A stretch of DNA of 64,000 nucleotides from Protea cynaroides (lineage: Eukaryota; Streptophyta; Magnoliopsida; Proteales; Proteaceae): positions 44,938,834-45,002,833 of the forward strand of contig CM053267.1 in NCBI GenBank assembly GCA_028583415.1, given 5' to 3'. The notes beneath the pieces are model-generated. The model saw nothing but the letters and a program-made list of their open reading frames with translations. It ran no database searches and had not been told where the DNA came from. This document shows positions 46,521 through 59,894 of the stretch, piece after piece; within the stretch, counting starts at the first letter, position 1; each line of letters opens with the position of its first letter. The position numbers were made by a program, and so were the translations under genes.

Positions 46521-49305
46521 TGTGAGGACAAAGATTGAAAATCTTGGAAGTCGTCACCTAGATTAAGGTCTAGGACCTTAGAAATGTGAAATCTCATCCC
46601 AAGGTAAGACTTCGATGGACTCATGACCCTTAGATTGGATTTCTGATCCATCAGAGATTGGATAAGCGTCAGGTTACGATTATGGGAAGGGGTTAGGCAC
46701 CCAAACCACCCGATCGAGATCGGTCTCCTATACCTTTCCTATGTTAGACTCTATTTATTAAACCGAACCAAACCAAGTGGTTTGATATCATTGAACCGAA
46801 TCTGTGTCCATCAGATTGCCTACGTATCATGGAATTATTCTGAAAATCAGGTTCACCATTATAGTTCAGGTGTGATTAATGTTTATGGCTGTGATTTATG
46901 CTTGTGTTTGATTAAGTTCATTGTGCAAGTTGAAGTTTATACTTGAAAGGTTGAGAAACCCTATGGGTTAGGATCTAGATATTCCATACGAACTGATAGA
47001 TAGTCCTAGTGGATCTAAGAATGGATAAACCTTTCTGGGTCTGAATGTGGATAACCCTATTTGGGTCAAAATGTGGATAACCCTTTCTGGATTGTAATGT
47101 GGATAACCCTATTTGGGTCAAAATATGGATGGATATCCTAGTGGATCTATGGATAGTCCGAGTGGACTAAGGTGTGGATCTGAATTTGGGTTTCTCCCAA
47201 ATAGCTTACGTATCTTAGGATTTGACCTAGGAATCAGAATCCGCGTAGTTCAGGCTCTGGGTTGAATGGGAATGGGTATCCTAGTAGATCTATGGATAGT
47301 CCGAGTGGACTAAGGTTTGGATCCGAATTTGGGTTTCTCCCAAATGGCCTATGTATCCTAAGGTTTGCCTAGGAATCAGAATCCACGTAGTTCGGGCTAG
47401 TAACCTATTCTAGGTTAATGATTGAGAACCTATTCTAAGTTTAGGGTTGAGAACCTATTCTAGGTCTAGATTTAAGGTTTACTGAGAGGTGGAAATCGTC
47501 CTGAGCTACCCTTTTTATCCTGAATTTTAATTTTGAAAAGTTTGGCAAAGCATTCTCTTTCTTTATTAAGATTTTTATTATTTCCATTATGCCTTTCCCA
47601 AGAATGTGGGTGCCTAAATGCACGTCCCCACGCCTAATATGTTTACTAGGTGTACAAATATGGCAGTTCGACTAGGGTGTTGCATAAATTAAATTATTAC
47701 CAAAAATAAATTATTTATCTAAATATGACATATAAAACTTTTATGGCAAGAAATTCACATATAGTAAAATTGTTAGAATCTATCAAATGTGGCATGTATT
47801 GTAAATAAGGCAAGAGCCTATATGACATGATTTAGTATGCTATCTTCTAAGCATGTCAAGACCTAATATGGCAAGGAATCAATATATGCATCTATATATC
47901 AATATGACAAGTACCAAACATTGAATGCAAATATGGCATGAATTATCCAAAAATAGTAAAATCTTATATACTATTTTCTAAGCATAGTAAGACTTAACAT
48001 GGTAGGTGAGCAATCCAAACAAAGCATGTGAGTCAATCAAAGCATGTGAGAATAGAGCATCAAATATGGTCTGTGAGCAATCCAATACAATATTTAAGAG
48101 CATTCCAAATATAGCCGTAAGCATGTGAGAACATTAATCAAGCATCAATCATCAACAATGTGACCAAGATAATATTTGATCAACTACTCGAACTTGATGT
48201 AATCGATCATCATCAATGTGATCAAGATCATATTTGATCGATGGTTCAGATTAACTTAAAACATTCATGAATTTAATCCAACCGTTTAAATTCAATTAAA
48301 CCATTCAAAAGGTAATCCAACAGATCAAATCACTTAAAATCATAATCTAACCATTCAGATTAATTTAAATCATTCACAATAAAGATCCAATGGTTTAAAT
48401 GGCTTAAAAACACCTATGATGGAGATCCAACGGTTAAAAATCATTCAAAACACATATGATCAAGATCCAACGGTTAAAATCATTCAAAACACAATCTAAC
48501 CATTCATATCCATTTAAAATCAATCCTAATGAAAATCCAGATCACCCAAAATAATAATCAAACCATTCAGATTCATTTATCATCATCCAGTTGCCCAATT
48601 TAATCATCCCATTATCAAATAGATTATCATCCAACCAATCAAATTTAATACCATCATATGGTCCCAAAATCAATGACCATATTTTATTTCACCAAAATCA
48701 TGATTAATGGCCACACTTAGTCAAATTAAGTTCATTCAAATGGCCAAATTTTAATCACATCAAAATTCATCCAAAGGCCATATTTTAATCCACATGAAAA
48801 TTCATCTAATGGCCCTCATATGATCAAAATAAAATTATCACTAAACCAATCATATCATCACATGATCAAATAAAAGTATCATCCAACGGCTCACATCACA
48901 TGATCAAGAAAATCAACATTAACATACCAATGGATCAGATTTAATTAAATCTCATGATTAATAGTGCATGATCAAGTGGTGGATAATAGGTAGAGATTAT
49001 ATTAGACAAGATCAGATTCATGGGATCAGTGGGATTAGGGATTCAAATCAGTGGAATCAGATTAGTAGGATTGTTGAGGGTATTCGGTGGGTATTGTAGA
49101 ATGAAATGGTAAGTGATGTGCTGATAGTGCAACAAATGGCTTGTGGGTGATTCGGGTGATGGCGTGAGTTGAAGTGGAGACAGTTGGGAATGGTTATTGG
49201 TGATGGGAGCGACATGGTTGGGCTGCAGATGCATGGTGAGGTGATCTGGTAAGTCGGTGGGGTGTAGGTTAAGATGAATTGGTTTAGGCGGCCTGGTTTG
49301 CAGGA
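46521..49305 (-). mobile_element. Ogre/Tat-like LTR block, copy B
   Basis: Begins tgtgaggaca like copy A and repeats its landmarks in order: cacctagattaaggtcta (46556), gttaggcaccca (46690), gcctacgtatca (46817), the gcacgtcccc block (47606), then many 'gatccaacggtt' pieces (48380-48520) like 16740-16880 in E4. Probably a diverged LTR inserted into, or duplicated next to, copy A. The right edge is uncertain. Confidence 0.5.
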
Positions 49306-49800
49306 GGGTGTAAGCACCCCATTTTTGCCACCCTCAGCATAAGTGAACCAATATGACAAGTTTTCGGCCTTTAACCCAAAGGTTGGTGATTCTCTAATGA
49401 ACCCCACAGTATGGTCATTGGATATTACCTACTTGGATGAATAAGTCGTGAAATTATCTTCGAAATGAGACCAGAATTATCAAATTCTGACGTCAAACAA
49501 GGAAGATATCGCAGTTTGAAAGTGCAAGGGTATTTACGTAATTATTGTATGATGCATGCATTATCATTCAAACTTCAAGACATCATATCTTGGTCATCTG
49601 ATATCGAAATCAGATGATTCAAAGGCCAATATTCCTTATTTTCAGTCCTCTTCAAAGTGGACGTGAAAAATCTCGGGTAGAAGTCACCAGTGGACCCCAT
49701 ACAAGCTTTCATGCAAAATTATCATTAGAACTTCAAAGCTTCATAAAAAGTGAAGTATCAGAATTGAATGATGCAGTTTTGCAGATGCGAGAGAAATAAT
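49306..49800 (+). mobile_element. Possible LTR fragment starting tgtaagcacccc
   Basis: tgtaagcaccccatttttgc resembles the E4 LTR start (tgtcagcaccctagttttgc). No second copy or end was found before the MLO gene. Confidence 0.3.
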
Positions 49801-50065
49801 TGATCATTTTCATTTTTGCTCAGGTTGTGTTGTGAAGTCACCTTTCTTTTCCAGAGGGCTATTGGGAAGTAGATATATAATCACTGAACATAAAATGAGT
49901 TTTGCATTTCAGAACAGATGTGGTTTGCCTTCTTCTTTTTTTTTTTTATTTGAAAGTTCAATCATTCAGTAACCCTATGGGACAATGCTTTTTTATACAT
50001 TAAAAGTGGACGATTGATGAAGGGAACCAAGTGGCTATTAGTGATGGTTTGCTATCAAAAGATGC
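49801..50065 (-). other. 3' flank of the MLO gene
   Basis: AT-rich. An aataaa-like polyadenylation signal in a T-run (plus strand about 49940-49953) lies about 115 bp past the stop. Nothing else is seen. Confidence 0.35.
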
Positions 50066-53000
50066 TCAAGAAGATAAATTTTGAGTTTGTTTTGAATTTG
50101 AATGTTCTGATGATGTAATTATGTTGACAGCAAACTCTGGGTCCACAGCAGTGGAAGTGTCTTCTTCTGTGTAATTGGCCATACCCTGCATTTGGATTGC
50201 ATGGGACTGCTCGCCCTTTGTGCTTTGATGAGAAAACATCTTCCACAATTGATGTTTCTTTTTTTCCTTTCCTTCCTCTTGCCATTTTTGTATGCGTGCT
50301 GTCAAATGCTCGTCAAACATGCCTTGCTTGAACATGCTGCCCATCTTCATTCAGCATGTAAAGGAATAGTAATGAGAATCTCAAAACTTTTTCCAGGCAT
50401 AGCTAGTGAAAAGGTTTTCATTGGTGAACATCTCTCTCTTTCTTGAATTTTTAGCTCTCGAATTACTATTTGTAATGCTCACCTGGGTGACAATAGCGTA
50501 CAGAGGTAGGGTGCTGTAGCTGCAGAGTACTTGAACAACTACCCTGCACTAGACATTAGTCAATGTCAGTATGAGAAGGGAAAGGGACATGCTAATGCAG
50601 CTAATAATGGCCTTTAAGATATCACTAAAACTCATATTGTATGATGGTGTTGTGCTATTGTATCCAATTAGAAGAAAGATGCATTGAATACTGGAAATTT
50701 ACACTAAACCATTACCCTATGATAAGCCTAGGAATGATGTAGCCCACTTTTTCCATGATGCATGAATGAAATCCGAATGAACACTGGAGACATATCAAGG
50801 AGAGTCAAATTTCGAGCCAATACACCTTGAAGGAGTAAAATGTGCATAGAGCATACTACTTACCCATATCCAGAAGAAGAATCCAATCTCGAATGAATTT
50901 TGAAATAAGATGAAGTGAATCAAATAAAGAACAATGCCAGGTCTGCCAAACCAGAAATATTTGTCAGATGGCTTCACTGGAGGTGCTCTGGGATCTTCTG
51001 TTCTCCTCTCTTCAACCTCTTGAGCTAAACAGGTAATGATGTATTCTAACTTAGCACCCACAAGAAGTAGAAGCTGCGACTCCAGTTCATCAGTGTTTGT
51101 GTGTCATCTCTAAAGGAACAAACACCACGATAATGCACATCTTGGAAACGAATTGAATACACTTACAATCAAAGGTATGAAGGATAACCAAAAATACGTG
51201 TGCCATCCTGCATTAGCAACCCACAAATTGAATGATTTAAAATTCTATTCCTGCCATAGGAGCTAAAATGCTAAAAGGGGGAGGATTAGTGTAACTCTTC
51301 TGAATACCTTCAACGTTCAGCAGCAGGAAGATCACAACAAACAGCCACAGATACCAACTGCAGTTCATTATTGAGGTTAGTACTTCTATTCCCAAAATAG
51401 TATCCCCAAGTAAATTATGCTCATCTTCTCAAGGATACCTTATACCAACAACTCTCTTAAAATCAATTTCAAGTGTCCGCATCATGTACTTGTGAAAATC
51501 AAAATTCGGGCTAGAAGGGCAGTGGGTCTGAATTGAAGAAAAAGTACATTAATAGTCACACATCCATAGAAATCCAAAGAAAAATTAACGGAAAAAAAAC
51601 ACAAACTTATAATCGATATCTTACCATTATAAATCCTAGCCGCAATGCAGCGTAATCTGACTTGGTTACAGAGCCATAGAACTGCTTGAAGAATGACATC
51701 TGTGATCAAGCATGAGGGAAATGTAGCCATCAGATTCCATATCAGCCTTTACTATAGAAAATCTAGAGAAATGTCTTGAGCAAGCTGTAGTGAGTGGCCA
51801 AAAACAATAGTTGAAAAGAAAGTTCAGAAATACCTATTAAGCAAACTATCCTGAACGGTGGCATGCATCCCAAATTTATTGACTAGGTAAGTGTGAAGAG
51901 GAAACAAGTGTAGTGTGTTATAATAGTATATGAAGCTCAAACTTTATACTTTACCTGATTAGAATTTTTACCTGTTAAAGTTGCTTTATTTACCAATTCC
52001 GTAGATGGTTCATGCTGCCAGTCCCAAGCCCGGATAAAGGTGGAGGGTTGGTGGTTAGGTTGGCGATCGACATTGTAAAAATTTTAGCCAAACCCTTTTA
52101 CATGAATCCCAAAAATTTATACTTTTGATCTTATGCTAGGGTGTTATATGCTGCACTATGACCTGGGTGTAGTAAGAAGTGAGCAAGTGTTAGCTACGGC
52201 ATCCCCTATAAGCGATGCACGGCCTTGCCCGTTGCAGTGACAAGTGTAATACACCAGAAAAATTCAATTTAAAATTCTGTTTTGTGATGTTTAGCATTAT
52301 ATATATGGTGATGCTTAGAGTGTTTGGTGTTGTAAAGTGTATTTTGGTGTTGTCTAGTGCATGGTGACATACATGCACGGTGTTGTTTAGCAATGCACGA
52401 ATGGACATATGAAGGGGGGGTGATATCATTTAATAGTAAAACTAGAAAAAGGTGGTACTTATGAACTTGGTAGTGCACCACATGGATTAGTGTTAAGGTG
52501 GATAATATAATAAAGAGAAAAAGGGGGATAAGCTAGGAAAGAGTGAGATTTGCGTGAGGACAGTAGAAGGAGCTAGGGAGAGAGAGATCAGCAGTGGGAG
52601 ATAGACTAGGGTTAGAAAAGGAAGTATGATAGGAAAGAGAAAGATAAGCTTGAGTTAGGGGAAAAAAATAAAAAAAAAGAGGAGGAAAAAGAGGAAGTAC
52701 GTACTAAGGAAGGAAAGGGAGGAGGAGATTTAAAAAAGGAAGGGAGAGAGAAAAAAGAAGAAGAAGATTATAACCTGTATTCATTACCTTTTCTTTATTT
52801 TTTTCCTCCTCTCCTCCTTTGATAGGATCACAGTCATCCAAAACTGATTTTGGTTTATGACAAAGAGATATATAAGCATTGTTAACTAGGTGCTTCACAT
52901 GATGTTAGAGGCAAAATTTGCATAGAGTTCTTGATTGCAACCAGTTCAGCTACTGCAGAAATGTTAAAACGATGCAGATGGGCTTATAAACCTTACCATC

Positions 53001-56000
53001 CAGCTGACAACAGCTGACTTTCTCCAAAATCCCACAACGCGCTGCTTGACAAAGTCAAGATTATGGTGAACATGTCCAGTGTTCAATGTTGTGGAGACTG
53101 CACATAGATTTATCTCTTGTTAACTTACAGGAACCAAATCTAGTCCTTGATTGCTACTGAAATATATGTACCCATTACCATTTCTTTGCTTCCCAGTCTC
53201 AGTCCTAATTGAAACTTCCCAATGCTTCCATCGGCGTATCTACATAGTATATAGAGATTTTTTTTTCTGTTAAGATGCATGCCACTATAATGATGTTTTC
53301 AGCTTACTGGTTAAGGAATACAGTATATGTGAGAAACAAACTTATAGATGTGAAATATTTAACAATCACAGAGGTATAGAAAAGCTCATAAAATGGCTTC
53401 TGTGAATTGGCATCCACATGTCGCCTCCAAAATTTCTCTCATTTAACTTGAATAAACATGCAGTTCAAAATTAATTTTGACAAGTTTGTTTTAAGGTCAC
53501 CAAAAGTGTGAAGAAATGAAAATGACCTCAGCATATCTCAAATGATCTATTTTTAGGGATGTGTGTAAGATTTCAGAAATTTTGCAGCAATTTGAAGATT
53601 AATTCTAGCTGGACATTAAAATTTTGTCCGGAAGTTACCTTTGCCCCTCCAAGAACCATAGTAGTGGCACAAAATATTACGTGGACAACTGCCAATACAA
53701 AGATGAAAATGTGCAGTTGATGTAATGCTTCAAGCGATAATAATGGAACTTTTCCCTGAGAAAAGAAAGGGAATAAAATACAAGAAATTAGAATTCTCAA
53801 TTACTCCTGATGGTTGGTTCAAAGTAATCTCGATTGCTTAACAGTGTCCAACATAGAAGAAACTGAGTAAAAAGTGAAAACCCTAAAATATTACCCAGCT
53901 TCCCTCGTCTTATTCCTTCTTGTCATTGTTTATTTCTGTGGTATGCATTGCTAGATGATTTGATCAATGATTTTGATGTGCTTTCTATTTATTGGCTCAC
54001 GCTTCTTGTATGAGACCAGTACTAGGAGCTTGGAACTTACCCAGTAATTTCATGCGCCAATGAAGTACGCATGTATGTCTGAAATAGTTAGGTTGTAATT
54101 GATTCTTTTTTTTTTTTAATTGTGTATTGGGTATTTGTTTGCCGGTTAAGAACATGCATGGTTGTTACAGACCTACAGGGTGTCCAACTGGTGCTCGTGA
54201 CTTAGATTTAGTGTACGTACCTGTGTGAGCTGATGCAAAGAGCACTAAGTTGAAGATGGATCAGGGCAAATAATTACCTTTGGACACTCTGCAGAATCAA
54301 TACCCTCGGCTAAAAGCCTCCGCCCCTTCCACTTGGCCCCAAGAGAAAAATGACGATCCTCCTTGCATGGAAGCATGACAGATGCAAGATTTCTTGTGAT
54401 ACATATGTGGCTGATCATACCTTGAAAGACAGTTAACAGCAGGGAAATGAACCCAAGAAGCATCAACTCTGCAATCACACATTGCGGTGTCCTCCATTAA
54501 AGAAGGTTATATTTGGGAATACAGATGTCGCTAGGAACTTGGAAGATACAAATCTAATCGAAAGGGCTTGGACTTCAGGTTGAAAGGAGAAAGTGGGTTC
54601 TAGTTACACAAAAAGAGAAAAACCACTTTACCAATGAAACTGGTGACACAAATCAAATTTCAGACCAAGTTTTGCCGGACAAATAACGATTGAAAAAATC
54701 GATACAAGCATGAGGGTGCATAAGATTACACATTTTTCACAAAAAAATAAATAAATAAATAAATAAATAATTCACACATACACACTTATATAAGAGGGAG
54801 GGTACGTAGGGAGGCATTAGATTGAAGAGTAAATAATTGATTTTCAAGTTAAAATTTGACATTATGAGATTCGTATATATTCAACAGCCAATTTTACCAC
54901 ATCATTCTTTTAAGTGATCACATGGCTGCTATGGAGATTCTTTCCTAAACGGCAGTGTCAGAACTTTTTACTTTTACCATGACACTTAAAAACGGTTGCA
55001 AATCAGTGATTTGGATGGAGTAATGAACTGGGTCATCTAAACATGTCATAAAAAAAGGAAAAAGCATCTAGAGGCAATTATAGAAATAGAAGGGGTGGGT
55101 AGACATTAATTATTATAAGAAATGCCTTTTAAATAATTTTCCCATTCATAAGTTGGGCAAGTAGTGCCAACTCAGTCTCTCACAAGCAGTTTTTCATTTA
55201 AAGTGTAAAACTCTGAGAATATCAAGAAGAAACACAGGACTATAGTCTGGTTTTGTAAATTAAATTAGTAGCTAGCTAGCTTAAGTATATTCCCGTAGAA
55301 ATTCAGCTATGGTACAAGGTGAGCTGCCACAACAGTATGATCAGCCTAATCCAAGAAACAGTTGAAATAGAAGAACCTCTTGTCGGGGTCACTCACGAGT
55401 CCGGAATCCGGATTACTTCCCCACCTCGTAACCACCTTACATTCTTGGGAGCTGTTGATGGATGTGGGTTTCACATCCTATCCACGAATTCCAAGAGTGT
55501 GGGAGCTAGGGTAATTATTAGATAATAGGAGGGATCATGAGGAGTTGAATTGCGACTGTTACGGACTTGGGACAAAAGTTAGGACTTGAGAGTTCAAACC
55601 TTCTTTCAACTTTGATAAGGCCTCGAATAGCGCATCCTGTTGTTTGTGCTTCAAGAACTGAAAGAGAAGGCAGAGAGGACGAAAACATGCACCATGAATT
55701 AATATAAAATTAGATCGAGTCGGGGAATGTGAGCTAACTCAGAACCGAGAACCGAGAGGAGGAAAAAAAAAAAAGTTGAAAAATGCATGACAAAACTAAC
55801 GAATGGGATCCCACTCCCATCACCTGCTATGATAATGAATATTAAGAGCTGAGCAATATATATAAAAAGGAAAGGGATCGACAAACTTTTGTAACGAGAC
55901 AGATGGATTACGAGCAATAATTAATTGTGTGACTAACAATAACAACGATACATGCATTTGCTGGTACCTTTCCGAGGCGATGGAGTAGACGCTCAACGCA

Positions 56001-56099
56001 AAGAGAGATGAGAACGAGGACGGTGCATACCGCAGCCACCACCCACGTCGGAGTATACTCGAAAGACTTGGCCTCGACGCCCATTTCTTGTCCGGCCAT
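50066..56099 (-). CDS. MLO-family seven-transmembrane protein (14 exons, 510 residues)
   Basis: Plant-specific plasma-membrane protein with a cytosolic calmodulin-binding tail; some family members are powdery mildew susceptibility factors. Exons: 56099-55968, 55657-55600, 54468-54278, 53755-53639, 53239-53179, 53097-52997, 51699-51625, 51527-51439, 51357-51308, 51207-51167, 51073-50864, 50783-50716, 50543-50483, 50344-50066. The sum is 1533 nt, with all phases compatible and GT-AG borders. Family blocks: EYTPTWVVAAVCTV (15-28), ELMLLGFISLLLTVFQG (64-80), FGRPGIVLYLIHFILFQ (342-358), VLCSYSTLPLYAIVTQMGS (403-421). Trp439 in IQKWQEEGKEKKK fits the calmodulin site. The start is chosen because exon 1 then aligns with the family; an in-frame ATG at 56126 is less likely. 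The longest intron is 1.3 kb (51700-52996). The clade, and so any link to mildew, is undetermined. Confidence 0.95.
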
Positions 56100-56245
56100 G
56101 GATGGACACTTCAATTGGTAAATCAATACCCGATCGAAAAAGACCAGTCATCAGCTGTGTCGTCGTCAGTCCATAATTAATTGATATGTATAGAATAGGG
56201 AAGCCCCCGGGGCTGGGGCCTGTTGCTGGTGGGTGAGCTGGGGGG

Positions 56246-56275
56246 AGGGGAGAGAGAGAGAGAGAGAGAGAGAGA
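56246..56275 (-). promoter_or_regulatory. CT repeat in the MLO 5' region
   Basis: A (GA)n tract, read as (CT)n on the gene strand, about 150 bp upstream of the MLO ATG. CT-rich patches are common near plant transcription starts. No clear TATA box was identified. Confidence 0.4.
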
Positions 56276-56439
56276 TCAGGAAGAAAGGAATCGCATATAC
56301 ATGATGCAGAAGAAGACTTGTGGTGGTGACAATATATTTGCAGAATTTCAAATAATAATAATCCAGTACTCTAAGAATAGAATGGAGGAATATAATAAAC
56401 TGGGATCGAGGAGGCAGGTGCAGTAAGTAAGGCATCATC

Positions 56440-58180
<1,741 letters not shown>

Positions 58181-58181
58181 G

Positions 58182-59645
58182 CTCGAGACAAAGCTGTTGT
58201 CAGTCGTGCTTCCGAACCTACCCTGCGACGGTCGCCTCCTCCGCGATCTTCTCAGGGCGGGGAAAGTTCCAATAGTCACCCTGGGAGCACCCCCCCAGAC
58301 TTCCCCGATGAGGCTGGTCCTCCCTGCGTGGCTTCTTCCGTGAAGTCCGTTATGACCGAATCTAGGCTCCAAGACCTTAGGACTACCTTTCGCGTCCTTG
58401 ATTCCGTAGAGTTAATAGTTCCGACCCCCGAGGATCGGGCGTGCCATCCCTATTCTCATAGGATGGTAGTGAACCTGAACATGTTCTCTTCTGGTTTCCG
58501 CTTTCCCTGCCATCCTCTTATCTTTGAAATCCTTGATTTCTATGGCCTAGCCCCACTCACCTTACGCCCAATTCTTGGGCCCATATCTACTCCTTCATCA
58601 TTTTCTTTCTTAGATGTAGAGAACCCCCTACCCTGCGGTTCTTCTAATTTCTTTTTGATGTGGGTGTCTTGCTCTGGCGCGATCATCCGACCCATAGGGG
58701 GAAACCCAACAAGATCTACTATTTTTTTCGTCGGAATTTAGACATAGTTCCCGTTATGATAGAAACCACCCCCTCTTCTGTTCCACACTTGAAGGAGAGA
58801 TTTTTGGGGATAATTAGGCGGGGCCACACTCTGCAGGGAATGCTTTCTTTCCCCATCGGGAACCGATGGCAGTTTGTCGATCCTTCCATAGTGGGGGTCG
58901 CCCCTTTTCTTTTACCGCTTGAGATGGAGACCCTTGGACGGGTGGAAGATCGAGGGAGGGTCGTCCGGTTCAAGGACTTGTCCAACAATTAGTTCCTGTT
59001 CTTGTATGGACTGAGTAACTTTCAAAGTGGTGCTAACCTTCATTTTCATGTTTGTCTTCAAGTTTTGATTCTAACATCTTTTTGTTGATTTGTGTTACAG
59101 TGGAGGGCTTAGACGACAGTGTCTGGAAAGATCTGATGGGGACTGACCTTTTTAGACACCAACAGAGGGAAAGGGAAGAGATAGCGGCTTCTGTGGCCCA
59201 CAAATTGGCGGCCCTTGAGAGGGCTACATATACTGCTCCTCGGGTCCCTCAGGCAGCTCCCTCGCTTCGTTCAGAGAGCATTCCTTCAGAGACCACCGCT
59301 CTTCCGCTCGAGCCCGGGTCTTCGACCGTCCCCCCTCTTGGGGGTTCTGAACTAGAAGCTCCTACAGAGTTACCGACTTTCGACCCCCAACCTTCAACCA
59401 GAGCATCTGCCCCACCAACAGTAATTGAGGTGGATGAGGATGGTAAGTACATTTCCCTATGCCTTCCGCTGTTTTGCTTGTTTCTTGTGTGATTCTAATC
59501 TTTCTTTCTTGTCCTTCTTTCTATAGAGGATGAGGATGATGGAGCCACTGGCGCAAAGACAGTGCAAAGGCTGAAGAGGAGGAGGTTGAACTTTGAGCCC
59601 CCCCCCGCCGCATCTTCCCCGAGGATACTCCTCAGGATGTCCTAG
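58182..59645 (+). pseudogene. Transposon-like gene, 'putative gypsy-type transposon' (Transposase_28-like)
   Basis: The first exon-like frame contains FRFPCHPLIFEILDFYGL, which resembles the HPF-x-LL-x-x-YGL block of the plant Transposase_28 family (PF04195). A frameshift near 58640-58740 moves the frame to one with KIYYFFRRNLD and a stop at 58990. A 3' splice-site-like tgttacag at 59100 precedes VEGLDDSVWKDLMG and a Ser/Pro/Thr-rich acidic stretch to VDEDG. A donor gtaagt (59442) and acceptor tctatag (59526) link to EDEDDGATGAKT. Probably the accessory ORF of an older retroelement, interrupted downstream by E5. Family assignment is from memory. Confidence 0.5.
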
Positions 59646-59894
59646 CACGGGTTTCGATCGGACCCCCACCCTTGCGGACGCTTCTGCCTGGAGAGACCTC
59701 TGTCGATCAAGCTTGCCCCAGGCCTCCTGACGAGCCAGCGCCGATCGACCCCGTGCCTCCTAGCTCCCCAGGTAACGTTGAGCCCACTTCTTCACCATCG
59801 ATCCCCCTCGACAACGGCTCCAGACTTGGGGGTCGACGCCCCTTCATCTGTGCCCACCACTTCTGTCCTTCATCCATTTTCCTCAGGCCTGGCC
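59646..59894 (+). other. Pro/Ser-rich coding-like remnant
   Basis: Frames rich in Pro and Ser continue the character of the preceding gene but carry stops. E5 is inserted at its end; tggcc (59890-59894) would be the left target duplication, and the right one lies outside the window. Confidence 0.35.

Noticed and set aside
51700..52996. Possible LTR remnant (tgtaatacaccagaaaa near 52243) in the long MLO intron
   Set aside because: Only a short resemblance to a gypsy LTR start, with no end, PBS or second copy seen.
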